A DNA stretch of 64,000 nt from Trematomus loennbergii (taxonomy: Eukaryota > Chordata > Actinopteri > Perciformes > Nototheniidae), in assembly GCA_012861695.1 (NCBI GenBank), contig JAAOOA010000584.1:62001-126000 (forward strand). The letters are read 5' to 3'. Each line of letters starts with the position of its first letter. Position 1 is the first letter of the stretch. Positions 46,960 through 59,200 of this stretch are shown piece by piece. Position numbers and translations under genes: made by a program. Below the pieces are notes generated by a model. That model did not search any database, was not told the DNA's origin, and worked only from the letters and a program-made list of their open reading frames with translations.

Positions 46960-48544
46960 CAGGGGCGTCGCCTGGACCTGAAAACATTCAGGGCTTAGCC
47001 CACAGTGGCGGCGGCACTACAGTGGCATTTTTTACTGCAACACTCCCCACACGCACACACACAGTACACCCGCGACTGTACGGGCCGTCTCCACGGCAGC
47101 GTTAAAAAAATCTTGGAGGTGGGCGTATCTGAAGCTTGAGGATTTTTTGCGAGCAACCAATCACATGAATCTCCCGCCCGCGACATACGAAGCAAAAAAG
47201 CCCGAAGTAAACTGGATATAACTCCTCAAAACAGGCGAAAACCTACCACTGTCTCTGCCACCTCCCTCCATGCCTGGCTCCTCCGGTTTATATCCCGGTA
47301 GGTCTGGTCATAAAGCACGGGTGATTGATTCGCTACCGCTAATTTCTCCTCCATGTTTTGGAATATGAGGAAATGACCTGCGGTATTTCTCTCCCAGCAT
47401 ACACGCCGTTTGATTGGCTAGAGCTTGAACTGTCAGATTTGCGTACACGGGATTTGATTGGCTGACGCTTCCTCCTCAGCTTCAAAAGTTGAACATTGTT
47501 CAACTTTGGATCTTGAAAATCCTGAGAATCTCCGCTCGCCTGCCCACAATGCATTTCGGCGAAAGCGAAAAAAAGTGACGTCACCCCATTCAAAGTGAAT
47601 GGGCAGAAGCGTTTCAAGATTTTTAACGCTGCCGTGGAGACGGCCCGTAACAATGAAGGCTCGATAATCAGCTCACGGCATATAGGCAGGGGTAAAGTGG
47701 TATTTTTGTGGGTGGCTCACCTCCTCTAGGGGGGTTCGGGGGGATGCTCCCCAGGAAGATTTTTTTTAAATATTGAAGTTAAATGCATCAATCTGGTGCA
47801 CTTTGAGAGCAAAATGAAGAGATCTATGGATACCTCTCTCAACACCCATATAAAGCAGAACTGTAAACAGATGTACTTTTCTTTATGGATATTTTACTAA
47901 TCACTCCCCTTTCAAACTCTATTCTTGTTTTACTGCCATATAGTATTTCATAACTGTTTTTCCTTTATTCTTTTTTTTAATAACTATAATGATCATATGA
48001 AGGTGTGTCGCGGAAATAATCTTTTGAATAATTTGTGACCAAACCGTTTGAAACCCACTGAGATAACTTACTAAAGTTAACTATCTAAACACTCAGAGAG
48101 TCCTTTAGCTCACCTGAGTCTCTCAGTCTGAGAGGAGAGGACTCTCCTCCAGCAGCTTCTTCTGGAACAAACAACTCCTTATGTCCGTTAGTGCAGCTAG
48201 CTAACCAGATGCTAACAACACGGTCCATGCTGACACCGGACCCTCCCCCTCCCCCTCTCTCTCCCCCTCCCCCTCTCTCTCTATCACACAATGCGCTATT
48301 GCCACACACACACACAGAGCCGTGCTTGAATGACACAAGCACGCGTTTATTTCCATGCAACTCTCTGATTGGTCTGGTGTCATGCCTCTGTTGCATTCAC
48401 TGAACACGGGAAATTACAGTGCTGCCGTCCTCTCTTGTGTCATGATGAGGTTCACGTAAAGCACGGTTAATGTATTATATTATTGAGGGAGAATTGTCCG
48501 GGGCTACAGAAAAAACATCCGGGGCAGGCCAGGCGACGCCACTG
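46960..48544. mobile_element. Complete 1.59-kb hAT with 8-bp TSD TGATTCAC
   Basis: The ends are CAGGGGCGTCGCCTGGACC and the complement of CAGTGGCGTCGCCTGGCC. TGATTCAC flanks both (46952-46959 and 48545-48552). It contains a TIR element (47081-47650) and CCCCCTCTCT-rich low-complexity sequence near 48240-48285. There is no transposase frame, so it is non-autonomous. Fragments of this family occur at 8622-9000 and 28798-32250. Confidence 0.9.
47081..47650. mobile_element. ~570-bp TIR element nested in hAT
   Basis: Inverted ends ACGGGCCGTCTCCACGGCAG, continuing through CGTTAAAAA and ATCTTG for about 33 bp of match. TA flanks both sides. A minus-strand frame (47339-47653) covers the right terminal repeat and resembles nothing I know. 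Confidence 0.75.
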
Positions 48545-48599
48545 TGATTCACTAACAATCGAGTGATCACAACGAAAACAGCCAAGACACATATTGAGA

Positions 48600-49778
48600 C
48601 CAGAAAATGAATGTTATTAGGGCTGTAAATATAACTAGAAAATGCATTTCCTGCAGAAAATGCGTGCGAATGCTGTAAACTGTGAACATTTGTGGCTGAA
48701 TTTAGCTGAAAATGCAGAAAAAGCTGAATATGTTATTAGTTAAATGGTAGCTGCTTTTAGCTACAAAAATGCAGAAAAGCTTAATATTTAAAAGAAAAGG
48801 TTTAAGAAAAAAGGTATAAACAACAACACGTATAGCCTCCATGTCCTGAAATAACCTGAAGATGAATTGTCAAACTGGCAGAGTTGAAAAAAGTGATAAA
48901 GCATATTCTTCTTTTAGAAAGTATAATAAGGTATAAACAATACAATTCATAGACATAATTCCCCTAAAAAAGCTGTATAATGTATTTGTTGAATGGTTTC
49001 AGTAGCTGAAAGTATGCTGAAGTAGCAAAACGTACTGTAGTACTAGTAGTAAGCATTATATAACAGTAATATTGTACTAGAAGCTGGAGTAAGAGTTGTA
49101 GTAGTGCAAAAGTGAATATTTTGAATGAGAGTTAAAGAGACAGTTCATCCCCAAATCACCTGAGGATCTTTGTGGAGTGTACTGTATATGAAAATAGAGT
49201 AGAACAAACCATTAGTATGAAGCAGACAAGTTACCACATTACAATAAAAGGTTTTAATAGATTTTGTGAGTCAACAATGTTGTGCTAATTAACAGTATTA
49301 TTATCTTCAAAATGCAGCAATTATTATTAGGAGTCATATCATATTAATAGCATAACATAGACACAATGAAATTAAAAGAAATTAGAAAATGTCAACAAAA
49401 AAGAAACCTTCTCTGCATAAAGCCTAAACGTTTAATGTTGGCCTTAGATCTTACAATAGGGGAACTTTGACAAACCAGGAGGAAATGTATAAGGCCCTTT
49501 GGCTGCATTTTGGTGGCAGTTGCACTGATTACAAAAAATGTAAGAGATCTTTAGTTCATTTTCTTATTTTAGAATTAGGTGGATGGTGACAATTTGTTTT
49601 ACTTAGTTAATTTTCAGCTTAACAATAAATTGATTATGGTGTAAATGATCTGACTAAGCTGCACCTTTTAAACTGCACTAAACATTTTAAGAAAGTTAGA
49701 TTAATATATAACCTTTGATAAAATTCATCCTATACACCTAAATGTTTGCATAAAACAAAAGACTAATAAAAAATTAAA
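48600..49778. repeat. A-rich interspersed repeat (family of 59.2-64 kb)
   Basis: ACTAGAAAATGCATTTCCTG at 48624 and the next ~150 bp recur at 60943-61070. GCTGAA/AGCTGAATAT words are frequent. No gene seen. Confidence 0.65.
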
Positions 49779-50629
49779 CAAAGAAAAAAAATACAAGATC
49801 ATACTTACAAAACCAAAATGCTTGGTTACTTAATAATTGTTTATCAAACAGGTTGATAAGGCAGGGCTTAACCATATTGTCACCATCAGGCAAAGGAAGT
49901 GTGTGCTGTATATTTAAATGATGCATTGTAGTAGCACTGTAAAATTGGGGTGAAAAATCAACAAAACTATAACAATATTGTTCAGCCCTACCATGAAAGA
50001 ATGTTCACATTGTGTTTAGCTAGGCTAATAGCCCTATGAGTTCATGGCTTTAAGCTCCAGTAGCTCTTGACTGACAGTAATCGTCATGTCAATTGTGTGA
50101 TTTACCAACATCTAGCTCAGGTTACTGAGCCTCACTGAAATGCAGGAGCTTTGTTGGCTTTTGAAGAAAATATGGTTCGAGTCACTGGTGTGAATTCAGT
50201 GAAGAATTTGAAAATTGGAACATTTAATTCCCAATTAAATAATTTGACAAGGCTTAATTAACCAAGTCACATGTCGTATGCATCATGAAGACAATCGCTT
50301 CAGCTTAGATTTCACAGACTGAACGCTGATTCTATATTTATATAGAGCTTTTTTCATGGGTTCAGATTAGCCCAAGACTAGGTATACAATGTGAACATCC
50401 TTTAAAACCTTTCATATCTACCAGCTGAAACCCCACACTCATGATCACTATGTTGTACTGTTTTTCTGTCCTCTTCCAGTTAATTAACCTGGAAGAGGAC
50501 AGAAAAACTATGTCTTTTAGATACATGTAGAAAACATGTGAAAGCAAAGATGGCATGAATGAACATACATACAATGAAAATAAACATACATTGTTTGGAT
50601 CAGGTCAAAAAAGCTTTTTAAAAAAAGGA
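49779..50629. repeat. Duplicated segment X, copy 1
   Basis: About 850 bp nearly identical to 52149-52984. It contains a near-perfect hairpin at 50460-50512 (arms TTTTTCTGTCCTCTTCCAG and complement around GTTAATTAAC). Confidence 0.92.
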
Positions 50630-51818
50630 CCAGATTGCTGTCCTACTGTTCAGTGGCAGTCAGTCCGTCAGTGGGTCAGTAGTATTGGTTGCTGTATGTT
50701 GAATCTGTCCATTGTAGGCACAAATCAAAACTGTCAACGTTCAGTGTGAGGACGTAAGGGCGGTAAGATGGTGACCTTTGACATGTCCAATCGCTGTAGA
50801 AGTGCTGCTTCCAGTTTCCTTTAGCAACATGGAGGGGGAGAGTCTTAAAGAAAAAAGGTGAAAAAACGTTACCCCTCACATTCCTGTAGTTGTTAATACA
50901 ATTAGATATTGTATCAAGCAAGTACAAAAATGTGTTACCTTCACAGCTTTAGGAGGAACTTTCACTCTGACAGGGATGACTGATCTGCAGCAGTTTGGTT
51001 CCCTGCAACAGTTCATCTGATCACTGCCAAAGGATCAACAGGATGCAGGTCCTACTGTACTGAGCTGTGCACAGCAGTGGATACACATATGGGGATGTGG
51101 AGGTGGTCAATGCAGATATCTTGAACACTGCTGAAGGGCAAAACATCTTCTCACACAGAAGTTGAGGACTGCTGCATGATGGTCAGCTTCTTCGATGTTT
51201 GTTTCTGTCTGTGCAGTCCTGAGTGTCTTCACTGTGAAATGTTGGAATCACAGTGGAGCAAGACCTGATAGAAGAAGTGAATACATGAGTGAACACAACA
51301 TGACATTAAAACATTACATAAGCACAAATGGAATTAGAAGACAATACCTGTTGCTCTGTTGTGAAGAATGTTCACCACTGCCTGCATTGAGGGGGAACAC
51401 ATTATCTGTGGTCCAGCAGTGATGAGTCCACTATAGGTTGAACAGTTAAGCTGCTGCCACTGTTGCAGCATGCATGTCTTGGTTTTACGGGATGATCCAG
51501 TATCTCAGCACCAGAGAGAAGACAAGGCTAAGGCAGGCAGGTGATATCTCATCCTCTTCTTTGAAGAATTGGGATGAGAAGGAAGTAGAAGGTGTCACTG
51601 TGTGGTCCAGCAGTGACTGGTCCACTGTGGTTGAACAGTTAAGCTGCTGCCACTGTTGCAGCATGCATGTCTTGGTTGTTGTGAGCAGTCAACAGGTAAG
51701 CTGCTGTTGCTGCAGTTGTCAGTTGTTGTGAGTCGATCCTCACGGTGCTGAAGGAGATGAGGACAAAGCTGGCAGGTGCCGTCACAGAGGAAACTGACAA
51801 ACTGTGTCTGGTCCAGGG
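50630..51818. other. Unique spacer between duplications
   Basis: No gene seen. A ~75-bp segment (GTTGAACAGTTAAGCTGCTG..) occurs twice, near 51435 and 51628, ending in GCATGCATGTCTTGGTT both times. Confidence 0.5.
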
Positions 51819-52133
51819 GAAAGGAAACTTACAGGAGTTATAGTCTCTAAAGTCATGGCCCCCTACCCTACGCTAGAGTATGTAGTTTGAAATTGTGAGG
51901 GATATAAGTGTGGGATTTCAGCTGGTAGAAGTACATCAGAAAGTATGTGTTACATAGAACATATACTTTTTGATGTAAATACATTTTTGCAAAATTGTGT
52001 CAGCAGCTATTTGTGTCAGCATGATGTACATAGCTGCTGACGCAATTTTGTCCTGTGCATTTATCAACCCTGAGCCCAACCCACCCTGATAAATGCACAG
52101 GCAAAGTTATGCTGAAAATATAGCTTAAAAAAC
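51819..52133. repeat. Duplicated segment Y, copy 1
   Basis: About 315 bp nearly identical to 52984-53302. Two hairpins: TGTCAGCAGCTAT/ATAGCTGCTGAC near 51998-52044, and CCTGTGCATTTATCA/TGATAAATGCACAGG at 52052-52100. Confidence 0.9.
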
Positions 52134-52148
52134 AATAAACAACTTCAA

Positions 52149-52984
52149 CAAAGAAAAAAAATACAAGATCATACTTGCAAAACCAAAATGCTTGGTTACT
52201 TAATAATTGTTTATCAAACAGGTTGATAAGGCAGGGCTTAACCATATTGTCACCATCAGGCAAAGGAAGTGTGTGCTGTATATTTAAATGATGCATTGTA
52301 GTAGCACTGTAAAATTGGGTTAAAAATAAAAATATTGTTCAGCCCTACCATGAAAGAATGTTCACATTGTGTTTAGCTAGGCTAATAGCCCTATGAGTTC
52401 ATGGCTTTAAGCTCCAGTAGCTCTTGACTGACAGGAATCGTCATGTCAATTGTGTGATTTACCAACATCTAGCTCAGGTTACTGAGCCTCACTGAAATGC
52501 AGGAGCTTTGTTGGCTTTTGAAGAAAATATGGTTCGAGTCACTGGTGTGAATTCAGTGAAGAATTGAAAATTGGAACATTTAATTCCCAATTAAATAATT
52601 TGACAAGGCTTAATTAACCAAGTCACATGTGTATGCATCATGAAGACAATCGCTTCAGCTTAGATTTCACAGACTGAACGCTGATTCTATATTTATATAG
52701 AGCTTTTTTCATGGGTTCAGATTAGCCCAAGACTAGGTATACAATGTGAACATCCTTTAAAACCTTTCATATCTACCAGCTGAAACCCCACACTCATGAT
52801 CACTATGTTGTACTGTTTTTCTGTCCTCTTCCAGTTAATTAACCTGGAAGAGGACAGAAAAACTATGTCTTTTAGATACATGTAGAAAACATGTGAAAGC
52901 AAAGATGGCATGAATGAACATACATACAATGAAAATAAACATACATTGTTTGGATCAGGTCAAAAAAGCTTTTTAAAAAAAGGA
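52149..52984. repeat. Duplicated segment X, copy 2
   Basis: See 49779-50629. It lies directly between the two Y copies, so the order is X-spacer-Y-X-Y. Confidence 0.92.
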
Positions 52985-53302
52985 AAGGGAAAGGAAACTT
53001 ACAGAAGTTATAGTTCTAAAGTCATGGCCCCCTACCCTACGCTAGAGTATGTAGTTTGAAATTGTGAGGGATATAAGTGTGGGATTTCAGCTGGTAGAAG
53101 TACATCAGAAAGTATGTGTTACATAGAACATAATATACTTTTTGATGTAAATAATTTTGCAAAATTGTGTCAGCAGCTATTTGTGTCAGCATGATGCATA
53201 GCTGCTGACACAATTTTGGCCTGTGCATTTATCAACCCTGAGCCCAACCCACCCTGATAAATGCACAGGCAAAGTTATGCTGAAAATATAGCTTAAAAAA
53301 CA
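52984..53302. repeat. Duplicated segment Y, copy 2
   Basis: See 51819-52133. Both hairpins are retained. One arm base differs (GACACAATTTTG here, GACGCAATTTTG in copy 1). Confidence 0.9.
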
Positions 53303-53459
53303 TGTTTACCTTAAAAAGATATGACCCATAATATTGTCCAATACTGTGAAAAGTTTAGATTGCAAAAAACAAAAAAATATGTTATAGCTTTAAAACATGA
53401 TGACCTAAAAAAGATATGGCCCAATACTTATAGCTAGTTTCTACCTACCAAAGATTCCA

Positions 53460-54592
53460 GCTAGAACTCACCTGACATCATTAAACACTGTTAGAGGACA
53501 CAACACAGAACATCCATTGTACAGAGCTTTGCTGTCACAGACTGTCACTGAACCTGCACTTTGTCCATCTGATGTCCTGCACATTTTTGCAACTAATAAA
53601 CAAGTTGATTCCCACAACTCAGCAACATTAGCTCTGTCTGCTGCAGGCAACTGGTCAGATTTCACTTTCAACGGATCCGGTTCAACATATCTGCAAAGGC
53701 AACATCATCCTTCTGACGCATAATCTCAGTGAGATTGATCATCTGAAAGTGTTCTTGCCAAAGGTCAATCTCACATGGGTCATGGATACAGAGGGCCTTG
53801 CCCTGTCGCACTGGTGGTAGCTGATAAAGTCTCCAACAGCTAATACTGACATTCCTCCAAAGGGTCTCTGACTGCCTTTGATCTGTTTCAGTCTCGCATC
53901 CACATAGGCGAAAAGGGGCTTTGACACCATGGAAACTTCATCAATGATGATAATTTCAGCATTTAAAAGTTCAGATCTGACTTCATCCAGTTTGTTACCA
54001 AGACCTTGAAATGGAGGCTTTAGGCTTCTCGGCAGCTTCAGGAGAGAGTGCAGTGTTGTGCCTGATATATTAAAGGCTGCAGTTCACACTGTCTCCATGA
54101 GAAGGCCATGCCTCACAAGCAGCTTTACTGACACGTCCACTCTTCAAAATATCTGCATAGGTTGGCTTTGGTACACATGGCTGATCACCTTGACCTCTCT
54201 GGTTTACCGGTTTAGCATGAGAAGGGCCTGCCTCACAAAGATCATCACTTCGACGTCTCTTCTTTAGCATGTCAGCATAAGATGGCTGTGGTACACATGG
54301 CTTATCACCTTGACCTCTCTGGTTTACCGTTTAGCATGAGAAGGGCCTGCCTCACAAAGATCGTCACTGTCACGTCTCCTCTTTACCATGTCAGCATAAG
54401 AAGTCTGTGGTTCACAGGATGCATGGTGTTGACCTCCCTGTTGTACACTTATAGCATGAGACACTGGACACACCTTCACTTCTCCACTGCTCAGAGGACC
54501 AGAACATTCTGCTGCTTCACTTGTTGCACAGGGAACATCTGTAGATCTTTTCCAGCGCAGGCTTTGAACTTGGGACTTTTTGTTCTTCCTCG
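53460..54592 (-). pseudogene. Decayed Helitron (N-terminus + helicase piece)
   Basis: Minus strand. It starts MPRKNKKSQVQSLRWKR at about 54592. The N-terminal part has three ~35-residue repeats (YADMVKRRRDSDDLCEAGPS type, near 54420, 54270 and 54160). It then jumps to a PIF1-like helicase at about 54060: [16 protein letters not shown], Walker [21 protein letters not shown], then (after a 1-base shift near 53820) [13 protein letters not shown] and LTEIMRQKDDVAFADML. The Rep nuclease and the helicase Walker A are missing, so an internal deletion joins the two parts. A later motif, LHIFATNKQVDSHN, is encoded on the opposite strand (53550-53620) because 53523-53635 is inverted. No terminal Helitron hairpin could be fixed. 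Confidence 0.8.
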
Positions 54593-54749
54593 GCATTGTT
54601 GTTGTTCTCCAATACCACAAATGTTATTGTTTAATTCCTTAAAGCACCTTAATATTTGCAGGTTTAAAAATATATTTAAATATAAGAATCAAACAATTCA
54701 GTTGGTTGTTTTATTGCAGTATATGACAAGTTAGACAATAACAAAGCTC

Positions 54750-56370
54750 TTTATTTTCTGATCAAAACAGTGTGTGAACTGTATACCTGGGGTGTGTTTA
54801 CGTTTATCAGAGAAAATGAATACAATATCGTATTATGTTAACTAGTTAAGTAAATAAATACAGCAAAAATCAAATATGACTTAAAACAGCCTTTAGGAAT
54901 TAGATACGTTTACGGTAACAAAATTCAGTAACAACAGTTCTTATAAAATAAATATGGATTGAAATTATAAACGTATAACCTTTGTATATATATATTTGTA
55001 ACTATCCACTTAGTACAACAATGTATGTGTTGTGACAATGATACAATTAAATGTTGAGTTCAAGCACTTTTCACTTGACAGAGACAGAGAGAGCGTAAGA
55101 GCAGAGAGACTCTTAGATTTGCTTTTTCAACAGATAGATCAAGTACTGGTAACTTGAAAGCCAAAATGTCAAGAGTTGTTTCAAAAATCAGTGCCAAGCG
55201 TTTTTTTGCGTTTTTTCAAATGTCAGCCATAAAATCGGTTTGCGGTTCTTATAGATAGAGTGGGATAGATCAAGCACTTTTCACTTGTAGAGTGGGATAG
55301 CAAGACAGAAATACCAAAAATAGATAGAGCGTACCACCAAGTACTTGTAACCTGGTGGCAGAGATCAAGTACTGGTAACTTGAGGGACACAAAAGATAGA
55401 ATATGCCAAAAATTAGACAGAGCAAGGTAGATTGGATAGGATAGACAGAGTGGCCATATAATCAGATTGAGTGGAAACAAGTGATAGGAAAGAGAGAATG
55501 CGGTTTTGATAGAGAGAAAGAATCCAGAGAGTTCCTCAACAGCAGGGCACCTGTAACACACAGAAAGTTTTGATTTAAGAAAACAGATTCAACCCCAAGC
55601 TCAAAGGTCATTGAAGGCATCTGATCACATTAACCTAATCTAAAAACATTATGACATTATGCACTGACCACATTTATATGTGGAAAAAGAAATGCCAGGA
55701 AATGTAACAGTTAGGCAGGGCTGGTTTAGAAGCTCTATTTAACTACAATGACACTTTACTGTGTTTTAGAAACGCTGCATTTAATACATTTCCATTCATA
55801 AATCTCAACTTACTATCAAGGTCACCACAACGTTCTCAACTATGTCAGTCAGCAGTTGGAGACAGGAAGGAGGAGCCAGCAGATTGAGGGAGAGAGAAAG
55901 AAACATTTAGAGGGAGTTCAGAAAAACAACAACCTCACAGCGCATTGCAATCCTATGTAATGTTAAAAGCTGCTCATGTACTTCATGTTGCTTTCCACTG
56001 TTTATTACTAAATCACATGCATGTTAAAACACAGGACCGTTATTAAAGGCAAATACAAATATATGTTATTGTATTATTGGTTATCTTTTTGAATAAAGAA
56101 AGTACAAATATAATGAAGGTTTAATACATGTTTGTATCACAAGATAATTAAATCTCGATACAAAAATGTGTAGGACATATATTGTTGGTTATTACATTGA
56201 TTGTGAATTACTGCAATGGAAATAGTTTGATGTCTGAACACAGCGAGGTGGCTATTTGTATTAGCAGAAGCAATATCATTTATTAAATCAATATTTTGAG
56301 TCTAATTATTAATTAAAAAAATAGGGGTAATGTATAGTCAACCTGAATAATGACCACCTCACAGTGTACA
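54750..56370. other. Non-coding region with repeated CAAG..CTTG motifs
   Basis: AT-rich. Four exact 17-bp CAAGyACTnnTnACTTG motifs and one degenerate copy lie between 55061 and 55382. A 112-codon open frame (55223-55561, -) spans them but has no recognisable domain. Confidence 0.45.
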
Positions 56371-57355
56371 TTACATTTAATTTAGCTGACGCTTTTATCC
56401 AAAGCGACTTACAATGACCAATTACAGGGACATTCTCCCTGGAACTGAGGCTAATGGTGCGTTCACACCGGACGCGATGCGATGTTTGGGGGCGGCGCGA
56501 TTACATGTAAAGTCAATGCAGAGACGCGGACAGACGCGAATTCGCTCCGACGGCGAGCATGAAGCGGTGGACGCGGCGCGAATCACGCGATTGAACGGTG
56601 CCGCGTCAAACGCGAGAGTTCAATTTTTTCCACTCGAGCGTCAAATTCACGTGACGCGTTCTCGCGGAAGCCAATCAGCGGTGAGGATCTCAGCCTGCCG
56701 TCACTGACGTTCAACCAGAAAACATCAGCCGTTAGCTGTTAGCAGTTAGCACACAGAGCTCACAGCTCCTCATATCTGTTCAGAAACTGGACAAAAGTTA
56801 AACAAGTACAAACCACAGACTGTCTGTGCATGGCGAATACAGTCGCTGGTTTATTTATGTCTGTAGGCCTTGTTATGAGTGTGGACGAGCATATACAACG
56901 TTAGCTTAGCCTGGTCGACCCGATCTTCATTCAGAAAACAAGCATTTTAAAAGGTTTTTCGCCTGCCGTCTGTCTGCAGACTTGTCAAAGCATTAATTCA
57001 TGGTTTTTACTAACCGGTATCAGTATGTTGTTACTTCGGCATCATTTAGAAACGTGTATTACAATTTAATCACGGTAAAATATGTTCATTTTGTTGTAGT
57101 TGTAGCTCCCGAGCCAGCGCGTCTTGTTTGAATGATGCGAGTAAACACAGCTGGCAGCCGTGGTGAAACTGAGCGTTTAGAGCGATGCGATAGGAGCGAT
57201 TAGAGCGAAGCGAATATTCGCATCGCGTGGTGTGAACGCAGCATAAGTGCCTTACTCAAGGGCACACTATTGGTGGTGTTCCAGGCGGGATTTGAACTCA
57301 CTACCTTCCGATCTTCAGCCCACCTCACTATCCATTAGACCAACACTACCCCCTT
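56371..57355 (-). mobile_element. tRNA-derived SINE split by Harbinger-like MITE
   Basis: On the minus strand 57355-57245 is the head: A-box TGGTCTAATGGATAGTG, B-box GAGTTCAAATCCC. 56454-56371 is the tail with CGCTTTGGATAAAAGCG. The two halves rejoin at TAA once 56455-57242 is removed. Its tail matches the 2285-2915 SINE. Confidence 0.82.
56455..57242. mobile_element. 788-bp Harbinger-like MITE with TAA target
   Basis: The ends are TGGTGCGTTCACACCGGACG and the complement of TGCTGCGTTCACACCACGCG. TAA on both sides (56452-56454 and 57243-57245) is the 3-bp TWA target of PIF/Harbinger. GCGATGCGA words lie at both ends and there is no transposase. Confidence 0.83.
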
Positions 57356-57479
57356 TAGTGTATTATTCCATACGAATGCAATTTATGGATGTCATTACTG
57401 TTGACACAACTTTTTTTAGGATGGGAATCTATTGTTAACTGTAAACCAATCAAATATAAGTTGATTGATTGCAAAAATA

Positions 57480-59200
57480 CAATGCATTTGCTTACTTACA
57501 CTACAGTCTGCAAGGAGTCACCAACAGTGATGGTCTGCAGTTAGAAAAGGGAAAGAGAAGGGGAGGAAGAGGCTTAGATTATTATTAGATATTGTTATAC
57601 TTTTCTTGTCCATAACAAAGATATTATAAAAGTGTCTAATAACATGTAATCTAATGTAAAGCGTATTTGAGCCCCTAGAGAAGCACTATAAAAATACCAT
57701 GTATTATTATTATTATTAAACACAATATCAATGATAATAGATTAATGTTAATTGAGCAGGATCTGAAGATAGATAAAACGTGGCTGCTTATCAAAAGCAC
57801 ATCGAATAGTAAATATATAGTTCAGGTTCATGGGTTTCAAAACGGTTCATTCATAATTATTCTCCAAAGGACTTAACTGTGGCCCAACTAATGTTTTCCC
57901 GTTAAATCCGTGCAAACAGTTGCAATTATATAAAGGTATCAAAGTGTAATGTATTAGTTCTGGAATATGACTTGACTGAGAAACTATAGTATGTATACAT
58001 TCGGTTACATAAAATGACTTTAATTTCAAATTCAGTGACAGCAACCTCAAATACATTTCTTAAAGCATTTAAATATAATATGGTTTATATTTAGATATTA
58101 GAATCACATATTACAGTTGGTCGTTTTATTGCAGAATGTTGCATTTATTATTTATTTGTGTACTTACACTTCAGATCTGCAACGTCGCCAACAGTAATAG
58201 TCTGAAATTAGAGACAGGGAGAATATGGGGGAGGGGGAAGGGAATGACAGATTATAAATTTCACCTCAATAAAACAATCTTACACACCATTTTAATTATA
58301 AGTACTTTTCAGGAGCACAGTATGTTTCCTTATTTACTATCAAAGTGTTATTAAAAATGTTGAATTTCCCAGGGACTTCACTTATTCTTAAATAAATGTT
58401 AATAAATCATACAAACAGTCACAAAATAAATAAATCATGTGTTAATCTAGGTCTAAGATTTAAGGCAGAATATACACCGTTAACCAAACCTACTTCCCCA
58501 GGGATTGATGCATTCATTATTTAGTCTTGTTTTGGGTCAAGAGGATGTATGTCAATTTCCTCATTGTCTAAAATAAATTATCGTCTGTGCGTATGTGCAA
58601 TTAGAACTACAAAATATAACATTAGTTACACGGAAGGGAAATTGCTGTTAGGAACGTGACTGACTCCCACCCCACCTACCGGTGACTTAGCAACAGCTGT
58701 AAATGCTTTAAAACTAAGTTTAACAGTACTTTAGTTCTTCATAATAACTCTGACAACATTTTGACAAATTAAAGTTCCCACATTAGTGTCAGGAGGGTCA
58801 CTTGAGATGCTGAAAAATACCTTGTTCGAAAAAAACCTGTTTCGAAGTAGATTTTTGATAATTGACCGGCAAACGTTTGTAGCTGCTATGCTAGCGTTAG
58901 CACGTAGCTAACATTAGCTCCCGTTACCAAGCAATACAAGTTTTATTCTGGTTGACCATGAAAACGTTTTCCCTCCTCGTTTAGCTGCCAACTTCAATGT
59001 TCATGTAAAGCGCCACACCTGTATTTCTACTGTTAAAATGTTGCGGAACCCATTTATAGTTGTATGGAAGAAACGTAATGTGAAGCACTCACCATCAAAG
59101 ACACGGAGCAGAGTGACGCAGCACAGTTCGTCTCAGACAGAAGATCAGGTGATGCGTTCAAAGGGACTCGGAAAATCGCGCGTCGAGGCTATAGATAACT
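57480..59200 (-). other. Possible spliced minus-strand transcript with tiny repeated exons
   Basis: On the minus strand two ~33-nt segments share ACyATyACTGTTGGyGAC (about 57508-57540 and 58166-58198). Each is preceded by a pyrimidine/AG acceptor and followed by GTGTAAGT. A possible first exon ends at GATG/GTGAGT near 59092, and another short candidate lies near 55812-55837 (before GTAAGT). No protein family is recognised and no start is sure. Confidence 0.25.

Noticed and set aside
47339..47653. 104-codon minus-strand frame
   Set aside because: It overlaps the terminal inverted repeat of a non-autonomous element and resembles no protein family.
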